Notes: generated from the sequence alone by a model not told the origin. A DNA stretch of 64,000 nt from Sphingobacteriales bacterium JAD_PAG50586_3 (GCA_023213195.1 CP096135.1:2538842-2602841); one strand, 5' to 3'. Positions 18,444-27,830 are shown, counted from the stretch's first letter. A program made the numbers and translations.

Positions 18444-18764
18444 ATGAAGAGTATAATAGCCATAGTTTTTATGTTGATGATTGCAGGGGCTGCAAACGCC
18501 CAAACCGCAACCACAGCAAAACGTATGCAAACCCCGGCCGACGCATCGGCTAAGGATATGGATACCAAAGCTAAAGGTGATGTACTGTACGATAAAACAA
18601 AAGATGCGCAGGATAAATCGTTGATTTTTCGCCAGTCGATATTAGACGAAACAAATGTAAAAATAGACGATAAGGCTGATGCTATAGAGCCTGCCCAAAA
18701 AGTTAAATTATTGGATAATAAACTAAAACGCAACAATACAACTGTTAAACCAAACAATTTTTAA
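18444..18764 (+). CDS. Small secreted protein, family not recognised
   Basis: 106 residues. The first 19 form a signal peptide (IIAIVFMLMIAGAANAQ). The rest is hydrophilic, rich in Lys, Asp, Ala and Thr with no cysteine, and probably largely helical or disordered. It lies 80 bases after the third collagen-like gene and 13 bases before an Hpt gene, same strand, so it may be expressed with either. No function can be given. Confidence 0.65.
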   Translation: MKSIIAIVFMLMIAGAANAQTATTAKRMQTPADASAKDMDTKAKGDVLYDKTKDAQDKSLIFRQSILDETNVKIDDKADAIEPAQKVKLLDNKLKRNNTTVKPNNF

Positions 18765-18776
18765 AACCCAATTACT

Positions 18777-19157
18777 ATGATTAACAAGTATGTGATACAG
18801 GAACAGCAAGGTAGCTTATACAGCCTTGCTACTATCGAGGAGATATCGGGCGGAAGCCGCGAGTTTATGCGCGATATGATGCAACTGTTTATAGAGACCA
18901 TGCCAAGGCTGGCCGATGAAATGGTAGAGGCATTGAACAACCAAAACTGGGCCGGTGTAAAATCTGTTGCCCACCAGGTAAAACCTACAATGGAGCTTAT
19001 GGGCGTTACATCTTTAAAAGATGATGTTGTGGTGATTGAGAAAAACGCAATGCAACAAACCGATTTGGATATAATTCCTGCCCTGGTAGAAAAATTTTAT
19101 GCCATTGTGCAGAAAATTGTAGACGCTTTAAGAACTGAAATTAAGTTCTACCAATAG
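18777..19157 (+). CDS. Stand-alone Hpt (histidine phosphotransfer) protein
   Basis: 126 residues. The Hpt signature is AHQVKPTMELMG with the phospho-accepting His66; the spacing and the surrounding helices (FMRDMMQLFIETMPRLADEM before, VVVIEKNAMQQ after) fit the four-helix bundle. Such proteins shuttle phosphate between the receiver of a hybrid kinase and a final response regulator in the cytoplasm. The nearest kinase gene, at 24173-26126, is on the other strand. It is placed at the end of the surface-fibre region, 13 bases after a small secreted protein. Its last codons form the arm of a terminator hairpin. Confidence 0.85.
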   Translation: MINKYVIQEQQGSLYSLATIEEISGGSREFMRDMMQLFIETMPRLADEMVEALNNQNWAGVKSVAHQVKPTMELMGVTSLKDDVVVIEKNAMQQTDLDIIPALVEKFYAIVQKIVDALRTEIKFYQ

Positions 19158-19168
19158 GTAGAACTTAA
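19141..19168. terminator. Bidirectional terminator overlapping the Hpt stop codon
   Basis: TTAAGTTCTACC / GGTAGAACTTAA with loop AATA (which includes part of the TAG stop), followed by TTTTATT and preceded by AAAT on the other side. It sits between the convergent Hpt and DUF4956 genes and can serve both. Confidence 0.7.
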
Positions 19169-19170
19169 TT

Positions 19171-19770
19171 TTATTGGTCTTTGCCGTTGTAATAGTATGC
19201 CCTTATTATAGCCTTGTTTTTAGTAAGGTCTATTTTGCTTACTGTTATACGGTGCACATCGTAGCCTGTTTTTTCCTTTAGGGTAGATAGGAGCAAAAGC
19301 CTGTTTTCGGGCTTAATAAGCTCTAAATCTACACTCTCAATAACCTTTTCCTGCTCGTTAAGGAAAAAGAAATTACGGTCTAGCGCAAAGGTTAGCCCCA
19401 CAATAAAGCCATTTAGCAGGCATAATTCCAACATGCTTTCTTTTGCAATAGCGGTAATCATACCTATGGCTATTACAATAAAAAGGTAGGTCATATCCTT
19501 GGCCGATATATCTTCTGTCCGGTACCGTATCATAGAAAATACCGCGAATAAGCCAAAGGCTGCTCCCAACGATATATCTACAATATTTAGCAGGTAGGTA
19601 ATAATAAAAATTACTACGTTAAACAGGAAAAAGGTAAAAACGGTATCGCCCTTGCGGTAGTTTTTGTAGTAAACAAAACGTATAAGTATGGCTACAAATA
19701 CTATATCAATTAGTAAACGCAGAAAAAATAATCCGTTTAGTTTTGATAAATAAAATTCCTGAATATCCAT
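19171..19770 (-). CDS. DUF4956 integral membrane protein
   Basis: 199 residues with four likely membrane helices (about 14-33, 46-66, 70-82 and 93-130). The most conserved DUF4956 stretch, AAFGLFAVFSMIRYRTEDIS followed by AKDMTYLF, is present, followed by a soluble C-terminal domain of about 70 residues. The molecular role is not established; in many genomes the gene sits with polyphosphate polymerase-type (VTC) genes, but none is adjacent here. Unusually for this window an A/G-rich AGGAGAAGGA lies about 8-17 bases before the ATG and could act as a ribosome-binding site. Confidence 0.8.
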   Translation of the reverse strand: MDIQEFYLSKLNGLFFLRLLIDIVFVAILIRFVYYKNYRKGDTVFTFFLFNVVIFIITYLLNIVDISLGAAFGLFAVFSMIRYRTEDISAKDMTYLFIVIAIGMITAIAKESMLELCLLNGFIVGLTFALDRNFFFLNEQEKVIESVDLELIKPENRLLLLSTLKEKTGYDVHRITVSKIDLTKNKAIIRAYYYNGKDQ

Positions 19771-20013
19771 TTTAGAGTCCTTCTCCTGTTGTTAAATTTT
19801 GTGCAATATAACTAATGTTAACTAAACGTTAAGTCGCTAGCTAGACTATAATTTAAAACAAAGGTTTAAATCAGCTATAAACTATTTGTTATGCTGATAA
19901 TAAATCAAACAGATGTATTTTAAGGTTCCACAGCTTAGCGTTTAGTGTGCAGGGTATAAGAGTAAAAAGAGAATTTCTAGTCCCTAACCCCTAGACCCTA
20001 TCCCCTAAAACCG

Positions 20014-20021
20014 TATCTTTG
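20014..20021 (+). promoter_or_regulatory. Promoter -7 element of mtaB
   Basis: TATCTTTG, a perfect TAnnTTTG match, ends 7 bases before the mtaB ATG, so the transcript would be leaderless or nearly so. Confidence 0.65.
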
Positions 20022-20028
20022 CCACCTT

Positions 20029-21351
20029 ATGCAAACGGCAGAAAAAACAGTTGCTTTTTACACCCTGGGTTGTAAGCTCAACTTCTCCGAAACGTCCACC
20101 ATTGCGCGGCAGTTTAAAGAGGAGGGCTTTAGCCGTGTAGAGTTTGATGAGCGTGCTGCCGATGTATATGTTATAAATACCTGCAGCGTTACCGACCAGG
20201 CCGATAAAAAATGCCGCAGCATTGTAAACCGTGCCCTGCGTTTTAACCCCAAAGCCTTTGTTGCTGTTATAGGCTGCTATGCCCAGCTTAAACCAACAGA
20301 AATTGCCGCTATACCCGGGGTTGATGTGGTATTGGGGGCATCAGAAAAATTTAACTTAGTAAGTTATTTAGAGAGCTTTGAAAAGCGCGAGGCTGCCAGT
20401 GTGCATGCCTGCGAAATTAAAGACGTAAAAAGCTATAATTCAGCCTACTCAGCTGCCGACCGTACCCGTACATTTTTAAAGGTACAGGATGGTTGCGACT
20501 ATTTCTGTTCGTTTTGTACAATACCCCTTGCCCGTGGCCGCAGCCGTAGCGATAGTACCGCAAATGTGGTGCGCATGGCTAACGAAATTGCCGCCAAAGG
20601 AGTTAAAGAGGTTGTATTAACAGGAGTAAACATTGGCGATTTTGGTAAAGGTACTGATGAGACATTCTATCAGCTTGTGCAAGAACTGGATAAGGTAGAG
20701 GGCATAGAGCGTTTCCGCATATCATCAATAGAACCTAACCTGCTAACAGATGAGATTATCCGCTTTGTAGCCCAAAGCAACAAGTTTGTTCCGCATTTCC
20801 ATATACCGCTACAGTCGGGCTCTAATACCATACTGAAGGCCATGCGCCGCAGGTACGAGCGTGAGCTGTATGCAGGCCGTATACAGCTTATAAAAGAGCT
20901 AATGCCTGAGTGTTGCATTGGGGTTGATGTTATTGTAGGTTTCCCCGGCGAAACGGAAGAGGAGTTTCTTCAAACCTATAATTTTCTAAACGAACTGAAT
21001 ATATCGTACCTACACGTTTTTACCTATTCAGAGCGAGATAATACTACCGCAGTGCGTGTAACAGAAGGTGTTGTGCCTATGACTATACGCCAGCAGCGCA
21101 ATAAAATGCTTACTATCCTATCAGAGAAAAAGCGCCGCAAGTTCTACGAAGAAAATATTGGCGCAACAGCTACCGTTCTCTGGGAAGCAGAGCGCGATGG
21201 TGAGTTTATGCATGGCTTTACCCATAACTATGTAAAGGTAAAAACCGCCTTTGCCGAAAGCCTTGTAAACCAAACCGCACAGGTTAGTTTATCTAACATA
21301 GATGCCGATGGTGTTGTTTCGGTAGAATTGATTGAGGTTGTTTCGGCTTAG
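20029..21351 (+). CDS. mtaB: tRNA t6A37 methylthiotransferase MtaB
   Basis: 440 residues, the usual length. The N-terminal MTTase domain has its three cluster cysteines (C15 in TLGCKLN, then NTCSVTD and IGCYAQ). The radical-SAM domain has C-x3-C-x2-C as GCDYFCSFC followed by TIPLARGRSRS, and a C-terminal TRAM domain is present. The TLGCKLN start and the form of the motifs place it with MtaB (t6A to ms2t6A in ANN-decoding tRNAs) rather than MiaB or RimO. Cytoplasmic, needs two 4Fe-4S clusters and SAM. Its stop overlaps the stop of the convergent lipoprotein gene by 4 bases. Confidence 0.92.
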   Translation: MQTAEKTVAFYTLGCKLNFSETSTIARQFKEEGFSRVEFDERAADVYVINTCSVTDQADKKCRSIVNRALRFNPKAFVAVIGCYAQLKPTEIAAIPGVDVVLGASEKFNLVSYLESFEKREAASVHACEIKDVKSYNSAYSAADRTRTFLKVQDGCDYFCSFCTIPLARGRSRSDSTANVVRMANEIAAKGVKEVVLTGVNIGDFGKGTDETFYQLVQELDKVEGIERFRISSIEPNLLTDEIIRFVAQSNKFVPHFHIPLQSGSNTILKAMRRRYERELYAGRIQLIKELMPECCIGVDVIVGFPGETEEEFLQTYNFLNELNISYLHVFTYSERDNTTAVRVTEGVVPMTIRQQRNKMLTILSEKKRRKFYEENIGATATVLWEAERDGEFMHGFTHNYVKVKTAFAESLVNQTAQVSLSNIDADGVVSVELIEVVSA

Positions 21352-22007
21352 TTTTCTCTTATCAACTTTTTAAGTCCTTCTATAGTTTCCTTTTTCAATA
21401 TTACAAAAGATTTTAGCGCTTCATTATCAATGGGCGATATCCTTTTTCTTATCTTATTAAAATATAAAGAAACATCGGGTTCATTTTCCGTCGAAGGGTA
21501 ATCTACCATTAATTCAAATGCTAAAAAAAATGTAAAAAGCTGTTGTTCTTTTGGCGTAAGTAAGGCATAGTTCTTAGCAGCTTCGCCGGGGGCTGTTTCT
21601 ATGTAACATTTAATAAATACCCCCATCATTTCAGATAATGCCCCATCAGACAGAACTAATGTTTTTTTCAATGCCTTAAAATAATATGCACGTGTTTTAG
21701 CATTTTGGGAGCATACACTATCTAGCACGGCAAAGGTTATATCATCATCACTTGGCTGTACTGTGCCATTAATAATGCCTTGTGCATGTTTAACAATTTG
21801 TAAACTATCAAGTTTGGGCCTAATTGTATCAATAAATAAAGTGGTGGTTTCTGTTTTTAAAGAGTCTGCACGTATGCTGGGCATTACTTTATTAACAGGA
21901 ACAGTGTCTTGGTGGTTACTTTGGCCTACCTTAGTATCGGGTAAACCGCAGGCAACAAGCCCTAATGCACTTGCCATAAAAAGTATTGCAGTTGTTTTCA
22001 TATGCAC
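21348..22007 (-). CDS. Putative lipoprotein, family not recognised
   Basis: 219 residues with a lipoprotein signal: ILFMASALGLVAC, lipobox LVAC with Cys at about residue 20. The mature part is polar at first (TKVGQSNHQDTVP) and then helical with many Lys and Glu. No domain recognised. The start could be the second Met (MKTTAIL), 6 bases downstream. It converges on mtaB with a 4-base overlap and no terminator between. Confidence 0.7.
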   Translation of the reverse strand: MHMKTTAILFMASALGLVACGLPDTKVGQSNHQDTVPVNKVMPSIRADSLKTETTTLFIDTIRPKLDSLQIVKHAQGIINGTVQPSDDDITFAVLDSVCSQNAKTRAYYFKALKKTLVLSDGALSEMMGVFIKCYIETAPGEAAKNYALLTPKEQQLFTFFLAFELMVDYPSTENEPDVSLYFNKIRKRISPIDNEALKSFVILKKETIEGLKKLIREN

Positions 22008-22070
22008 AATAATAAACTAAAATACGGTATTCAATAAAAACCGATATTTGCCACTACTTAACTGTACACC

Positions 22071-23369
22071 GTGTATCCAAACTTCAGAGAATTATTTTAC
22101 TATACCCTAGGGGTAGATATTCCGGCACTGGCCGTGGTAAACACATTTGGCTTTTTTGTGGCTATGGCTTTTGTTGTGGCCGCATGGCTGCTTAGCAAAG
22201 AGCTTAAGCGCAAAGAGGCCGAAGGTCTTATATCATCAAGCAAACGCAAAGTAGTTGTTGGTCAACCCGCATCGGTAATAGATATGGGCACATCGGGCCT
22301 GTTGGGCTTTTTAATAGGCTTTAAAGTGTTGGGTATGATTTTTAATATGGATTGGGAACACCAAACACCACAACAATTCATCATATCAACCCAAGGCAAT
22401 ATTATTGGCGGCCTGCTGTTTGGCGGCTTGTTTGCCTACCTAACCTGGAAAGATAAAGAGAAAACCAAGCTTGCCCAGCCTAAAGAAGAAACCATTACCG
22501 TACACCCTTACCAACTTGTAGGCAACATTACGGTTATAGCCGCGGTATCAGGTATTTTAGGGGCTAAAATATTTCATCATCTGGAAAACTGGGACGATTT
22601 TATAAAAGACCCAGTAGGTCAGTTGTCTGACTTTTTTGGTGGCCTTACTTTTTACGGTGGCCTTATTTGTGCTACAATATGTGTGCTGTGGTATTTACGC
22701 CGCAATAACATTAAGGCTGTGCACATGTTTGATGCTGCCGCGCCGGTATTAATTGTGGCTTACGGTGTAGGCCGTATAGGCTGCATGGTGGCGGGCGATG
22801 GTGACTGGGGCGTAATAAACAGCGCATACAGGGTTGATGGTGACCGTAACTACACAACTGTATCGTTACCCGATACTACTATTAAAAAAGAACTAGCTAC
22901 TTACTATCCATACTTCGAGGCAAACAGCCCAGAAGAGGTGCCGCACATCCACTTTGAAAAACCGGGTGCTTTAGGCTTTTTGCCCGACCAGTTTTTTGCT
23001 TACGACTTTCCGCACAACGTATTAGAGCGTGGCGTGCCGTTAAACAATACTCCCCGCGAGCAATTTCGTAACCACCTGCCGCTGCCGGTTTTTCCTACCG
23101 CGTTTTACGAGGTGCTTATGGCCCTTGCCATTTTTGGCTTTTTATGGTCTATACGCAAGCGCATTAAAACACCGGGTATGCTTTTTGGCATATACCTTAT
23201 GTTTAATGGGCTAGAGCGTTTCTTAATAGAATCTATTAGGGTAAATACTAAAATGCACTTTTTAGGCATGGTTGTAACCCAGGCACAGCTTATATCAACC
23301 ATATTATTTTTAGTGGGTGTGGCGCTTACCGCATATACCTATAGTATTTATAAGAGGAAGAAAGCATAA
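22071..23369 (+). CDS. lgt: Prolipoprotein diacylglyceryl transferase family protein (Lgt-like)
   Basis: 432 residues from a GTG start. Seven or so membrane helices, an N-terminal NTFGFFVAMAFVVAAWLLS and the Lgt-type core AYGVGRIGCMVAGDGDWG are present. Lgt attaches diacylglycerol from phosphatidylglycerol to the lipobox cysteine of prolipoproteins. Compared with E. coli Lgt (291 residues, GRIGNFINGE) this protein is long, with a soluble stretch after the signature (about 255-320), and has Cys-Met-Val-Ala in place of the Asn-containing loop; such divergent forms occur in Bacteroidota. Enzymatic identity is therefore likely but not certain. Its stop overlaps the next start (TAATG), so the two are translationally coupled. 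Confidence 0.75.
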   Translation: MYPNFRELFYYTLGVDIPALAVVNTFGFFVAMAFVVAAWLLSKELKRKEAEGLISSSKRKVVVGQPASVIDMGTSGLLGFLIGFKVLGMIFNMDWEHQTPQQFIISTQGNIIGGLLFGGLFAYLTWKDKEKTKLAQPKEETITVHPYQLVGNITVIAAVSGILGAKIFHHLENWDDFIKDPVGQLSDFFGGLTFYGGLICATICVLWYLRRNNIKAVHMFDAAAPVLIVAYGVGRIGCMVAGDGDWGVINSAYRVDGDRNYTTVSLPDTTIKKELATYYPYFEANSPEEVPHIHFEKPGALGFLPDQFFAYDFPHNVLERGVPLNNTPREQFRNHLPLPVFPTAFYEVLMALAIFGFLWSIRKRIKTPGMLFGIYLMFNGLERFLIESIRVNTKMHFLGMVVTQAQLISTILFLVGVALTAYTYSIYKRKKA

Positions 23370-24156
23370 TGGAACTAATACGCATTTGCGAACAGGTAAT
23401 AGCAGCAGCTACAGAAACAGGTAGGTTTATTTTAGGTGAGCAGGCTAAGTTTAACGAGGGGTTTGTAGAATCTAAAGGTATACACAACCTTGTTAGCTAT
23501 GTAGATAAAACCGCCGAAGAAAAGCTGGTGGCGGCCCTTAGCAAAGTAATGCCCGAAGCGGGCTTTATTACCGAGGAAGAAACCGTTGCTCAAACCCGTG
23601 CAGAATATAACTGGATTATAGACCCGCTGGATGGTACAACCAACTTTATACATGGTTTGCCATGCTATGCGGTTAGCATTGCACTTGCCAAAGGCGATGT
23701 GCCTATTGTGGGTGTTATATACGAGATTAACAGGGCTGAATGCTTTTACGCATGGCAGGGTGGGGGAGCCTTTTAAACGGCAAACCCATTAAAGTTTCTG
23801 CCCGCGAAAAGCTTGATGATAGCCTGTTGGTAACGGGTTTTCCTTATTACGATTATGGTAAGCTAGACCAATACCTGGCCCTGTTTAAACACCTTATGCA
23901 ACACAGCCGTGGTATACGCCGTTTGGGCTCTGCGGCTACCGATATGGCCTACGTTGCCTGCGGACGTTTTGAAGCGTTTTATGAATATGGCTTAAGCCCC
24001 TGGGATGTTGCTGCGGGTATTATTATAGTGAACGAAGCAGGCGGGCAAGTGTCTGACTTTAGCGGAGGTAACGATTATCTTTTTGGTAAAGAACTAATAT
24101 GCTCTAATACCAAAACGCACGACCAATTATTAGAGGCCGTGCGCTTGTTTTTCTAA
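23369..24156 (+). CDS. suhB: Inositol monophosphatase family protein (frame broken at 23771-23774)
   Basis: Restored length about 262 residues. Metal-binding motifs of the family are all seen: EEETV (Glu), WIIDPLDGTTNFIHG and, in the second frame, GLSPWDVAAGIIIVNEAGG. The break is at GCCTTTTAAACGGC, where a fifth T gives GGGAFLNGKPIKVSA. Members dephosphorylate inositol-1-phosphate or act on NADP(H), PAP or fructose-1,6-bisphosphate; the sequence does not separate these. It is coupled by a one-base overlap to the lgt-like gene. Confidence 0.87.
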
Positions 24157-24172
24157 TCCTTATCAAACCTTA

Positions 24173-26126
24173 CTAATTCCTTTTCTTTTGAATTTGTTTG
24201 GCTATTTTATTGTATAGCTCTTGCGAGTCGAACGGTTTAGAAATATAGTCGTTCATACCTGCTTCTATACAAGACTTAGCTTCTGATGCCGCCGCATGTG
24301 CTGTCATAGCCAAAATGGGTATCTCGCGGAATGGGGGCTTCATTTTGTTACGTATATAGGCTGTAGTTTCGTAACCATCCATCTCCGGCATTTGAATATC
24401 CATCAACACTATATCAAAGTATTTAGAGCTTAGTTTTTCAATAGCTTCTTTACCGTTTTCGGCAATTTCGCTTTCAAAGTTCCAGTTGTCTAATACCTTT
24501 TTAGCCAATAGCTGGTTAATCTTGTTATCTTCGGCAATAAGCACTTTTACCTTGCCCAGTTTATAGTCTGTACGTTCTGCTTTTTGCTTAGGCAGTTCAG
24601 AGCGTTCGCCAAATTTCATTGGCATAGTTACACGGAAGGTAGAACCAGCGCCTACACGGCTTATAACCGATATTTCGCCACCTTGAAGCTCTACCAGTTT
24701 TTTAACAATGGTTAAACCTAAACCGGTGCCGCCAAACTTACGGGTAGTATCATCGCCGGCCTAGGTAAAGCTCTCAAAAATAGTATCAAGCTTATCTTCA
24801 GGTATACCTATACCGGTATCGCTTATCATAAACTCTATTTTAGCGCTTTCCTCATCGCGTACCAATACTTCAGCACTTATGCTAACCTCGCCTTTCTCAG
24901 TAAATTTAAGTGAGTTCGACATCAGGTTATTGAATATCTGGAACAGTCGGGTAGGGTCGCCCTTAACAAACTCAGGCAGACTTTCACTTGGGTAGAAACC
25001 AAGTTTAAGGGCTTTGCTGGTTGCTTTAGGCATAAACATATCGCGCAGCTTTTGCAGCATTTGCGGCAGGTTAAAGTCTATGCTCTCAAAAGTCATTTTG
25101 CCTGCTTCAATTTTCGACAGGTCAAGAATATCATTGATAATAACCAACAGGTTTTGGCCTGATGTGTTTACCAACTCTACATATTCCTTTTGTTGAGGAT
25201 CTAAATTAGTTTCAATTAAAAGGTCGGTAAAGCCAAGAATAGTGTTAAGCGGTGTGCGTATTTCGTGGCTCATGCTGGCCAAAAACTGCTCTTTAAACTT
25301 AACAGATTCTAATGCTTTTTCTTTAGCCCCTTTAAGCTCGTTTTCCATGTGGATACGCTCGGTAATATCTTGCGCATAGCATATAACGTGCTTGCCGGTT
25401 TCGTTATCTTCCTTTTTGATGTTTTTATATAACCAGTAAATTTCTTTACCCTTTTTGGTGCGTAGTTTTAATACACCGCTAACCACGTTGGTGTTGCTAA
25501 TGCGCAGCAGGTAATCGTCAAAAGCCTGTTTCTCTCCGGGCGGAATAAACTCGCGCAGGTTTTTACCTGTAAGGTTGCTGTTTTTATCGCCCAGCGACTC
25601 GCTGGTGGCGGGGTTGGCCGACAGTACAAACCCACTCATGTCGTGGGTCATAATAATGGCCTTAGCAATACTGTACAATTTCGCGGTTATCTTTTTCGCT
25701 TTCTATTAAAGCTTTTTGGGTGCGTATACGTTCAGTCTCAAGTACCTTAAATTTAAGGGCACTGCGTACAACAGCGGTTAAGGTTTGTGGGTTTATTTCT
25801 GATTTGGCAAAATAATCAAAGGCGCCATTTTTCATGGCCTCAACAGCTATCTTTTCATCGCCTTGGCCGGTAATAATGGCTATTGGCGCATCAAAACCAC
25901 GGCTACGGAACTCTTTTAAAAGCTTTAATCCATCTTGGCCAGGTAGCTGGTAATCAAGAAATATAACATCAAAAGCCTGTTTTTCAGCAAGCTCCAAGGC
26001 ATCTTGTGCCGTTTGGCAAAAAGTTAATAAGTGGTTTAACTCGGTTTTTTTCAATGCCCTTACAAAAGCAAGTACATCAACCTCGTCGTCTTCCACTAAT
26101 AAAATTTGTATTGAATTATACATCAT
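24173..26126 (-). CDS. Hybrid sensor histidine kinase REC-PAS-HisKA-HATPase-REC (frame break near 25670, in-frame TAG at 24763)
   Basis: About 650 residues when joined. Order: N-terminal receiver ([11 protein letters not shown], phospho-Asp in [11 protein letters not shown] in YFAKS), a coiled linker, a PAS domain ([20 protein letters not shown]), HisKA H-box [14 protein letters not shown], HATPase_c (N-box [16 protein letters not shown]1 [12 protein letters not shown]2 FGGTGLGLT), and a C-terminal receiver ([25 protein letters not shown]). The first join needs a one-base shift near 25670. At 24763-24761 a TAG stands where the family has CAG in FTQAGDD; the frame continues unchanged. No membrane segment: a cytoplasmic kinase whose input is a phosphorylated receiver. 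A CheY-like regulator lies upstream. Confidence 0.85.
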
Positions 26127-26458
26127 AAGCCTTAAATATAAATTGGGTGGTTGGCTTTACTATTAAAACGTTTTATATTCAAAACAGTTTCAATTTGCTT
26201 GGGCCTTTAGTTAACAGTTGTTACCAAATGTCAACACCGTAAAAGTAGTGGCTCTTATTTGTTAGCTATGCCTAAACACAGCCCTGTAAGACAAACGTAA
26301 GTTTTAGCCTTTTTTTGATGCCTGCTATAGGGGTTTTACTGCTAAACCCCTTGCTACAAGCAACATTACCCACTACTTTTTACCTCAATATAATTATGGC
26401 ATTATGTAAGAAAAATCCCTACTATATTAAAACATGACCAAAATAATCATCTGTGCGT
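26127..26458. other. Intergenic region between two signalling genes
   Basis: 332 bases, AT-rich. It holds a hairpin AGGGGTTT / AAACCCCT (26329-26351) without a clear T-run. No gene or promoter of consensus form is seen. Confidence 0.45.
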
Positions 26459-26878
26459 TTAGTCAGGATATTCACAAAGCATCCAGTAGTTATTTAACAT
26501 AGCTACTGAGCTTATAAAGCTCTCAATAGAAAGGGGTTTCAATATATAACCGGCTACATTTAATTTGTAGGCGTTTACTTTATCCTGCTCCTCGTTAGAG
26601 GTAGTCATAACAAACACGCTAATGTGCTTAATGGTATCGGTAGCACGCAGTTCGCGTAAAAACTCAATACCACCCATACGCGGCATATTAATGTCTAGCA
26701 ATATAATACGCGGAAGGTTTAAAGGGTTGTCTATAGACTTTAAGTACTCTAACGCCTCTACCCCGTTACCACAAACATGCAATGGGTTAGAAATGTTGTT
26801 CTTTTTAAACGCGCGTTTAACGTTCATCACGTCAATTTCGTCGTCTTCTACTAGTAAAATATTAATCTGCTTTTCCAT
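26459..26878 (-). CDS. Single-domain response regulator (Rcp1-like receiver)
   Basis: 139 residues, one receiver domain: acidic pair [11 protein letters not shown], phospho-acceptor in IILLDINMPRMGG, Thr in VMTTSNEEQD and Lys in YILKPLS. The form with ...NGVEALEYL and NLPRIILLDINMP is that of Rcp1-type regulators, which commonly receive phosphate from phytochrome or PAS kinases and relay by protein contact, not by DNA binding. The hybrid kinase that begins at 26126 is the obvious partner. Confidence 0.87.
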   Translation of the reverse strand: MEKQINILLVEDDEIDVMNVKRAFKKNNISNPLHVCGNGVEALEYLKSIDNPLNLPRIILLDINMPRMGGIEFLRELRATDTIKHISVFVMTTSNEEQDKVNAYKLNVAGYILKPLSIESFISSVAMLNNYWMLCEYPD

Positions 26879-26882
26879 ATAG

Positions 26883-26890
26883 CAAAAGTA
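26883..26890 (-). promoter_or_regulatory. Promoter -7 element of the response regulator gene
   Basis: TACTTTTG on the minus strand matches TAnnTTTG and ends 4 bases before the ATG. Confidence 0.55.
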
Positions 26891-26947
26891 TAATTTTATA
26901 AATACTTCAACCCTATTTGTAAAATAGCTATAAACAGGCTTGTACTT

Positions 26948-27745
26948 CTAATTGTTAATATTTTCTATTGCGTTACTAAGTAAAGAATATATTTTTTGAA
27001 ATTCCTTATTTTCTTCCAACTTTTTTAGGTGCATTTTAACCACTTTTTTATCTCCGCGCACAGCCGGGCCGGTTTGCACAGCGGCGGGTATGTTGCCCTC
27101 TACCTTGGCTGCCGTTTGTTTTATTAGGGGGTAAACAATATCAAAAGGTATATTTTGCTGGCCTGCAATAGTGTGGGTAATATGGTACATAAGGTTGCTA
27201 AAGTTTGATGAAAATACCCCCATAATATGCAGCCAGTGGCGTTGGTCGCTATTCAGTTTATAATAGTTGTTTACCAATAGTTTGGCAAGGCCCTCTAATT
27301 GCTTTTCGGCCTTTGGGTTGTTGGCCTCTATGCAAATGGGTATGGCAGCAAAATCAGCCTTTACGTTTTTGTTAAAGGTTTGAAAGGGGTAAAACACCCC
27401 ATAGTTGGTACTGCATTTTTTTAGTACATCGGCAGGTGTAGCGCCCGATGTATGCACCACCAGTGTGTTGCCAACCCTTAACTGTTTACCAATAGTAGGC
27501 AACGCATCGTCTTTAATGGCAACTATAATAATATCGGCTGCGGTGTCAATAGCTTTTAAATCGGCAATAGGTTTGGCCTGTAGCTTTTTAGCCAATGTTT
27601 TAGCCGTAGTGCCGCTTGGGCTGTAAACCTGTAATACCTTAATGCCTTTATTAACCAACGCATTACCCAGGTGTGTAGCCACATTGCCTGCTCCTATCAA
27701 TACTGCTGTATGTATACCTTTTTTAGTTGTCATTTTACTACTCAT
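26948..27745 (-). CDS. Rossmann-like and DUF2520 domain protein
   Basis: About 265 residues. The NAD(P)-binding start AVLIGAGNVATHLGNAL is followed by a helical C-terminal DUF2520 domain (HWLHIMGVFSSNFSNLMY). The layout resembles ketopantoate or pyrroline-carboxylate reductases, but no substrate is known. The frame is open further upstream (to 27793), but those codons come from a GC-rich repeat element, so I use MSSKMTTKKG at 27745; MTTKKG at 27733 is also possible. Confidence 0.83.
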   Translation of the reverse strand: MSSKMTTKKGIHTAVLIGAGNVATHLGNALVNKGIKVLQVYSPSGTTAKTLAKKLQAKPIADLKAIDTAADIIIVAIKDDALPTIGKQLRVGNTLVVHTSGATPADVLKKCSTNYGVFYPFQTFNKNVKADFAAIPICIEANNPKAEKQLEGLAKLLVNNYYKLNSDQRHWLHIMGVFSSNFSNLMYHITHTIAGQQNIPFDIVYPLIKQTAAKVEGNIPAAVQTGPAVRGDKKVVKMHLKKLEENKEFQKIYSLLSNAIENINN

Positions 27746-27756
27746 TTGCGCTTTGC

Positions 27757-27830
27757 TACCACCCCCGCCACTCCGCCTTTGGCAGACTGCCACCCCTCTT
27801 AAATTTAGGAGGGGGAAGGGGGAGGTAAAT
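27757..27830. repeat. GC-rich palindromic intergenic repeat (subfamily 2)
   Basis: Two arms, CACCCCTCTTAAATTTAGG followed by AGGGGGAAGGGGG, and CACCCCCGCCACTCCGCC before them. It shares the layout CCCCTCTT-n-AGAGGGG then a GGC/GCC-rich second half with the elements at 34399 and 39291. It fills the gap between two divergent genes. Confidence 0.6.

Noticed and set aside
3925-24763. Stop-codon reassignment (alternative genetic code).
   Set aside because: Only two internal stops were found in 64 kb, while TAA, TAG and TGA end many intact genes here.
26329-26351. Hairpin AGGGGTTT/AAACCCCT as a terminator of the response regulator gene.
   Set aside because: No T-run follows on either strand and it lies more than 100 bases from the gene end.
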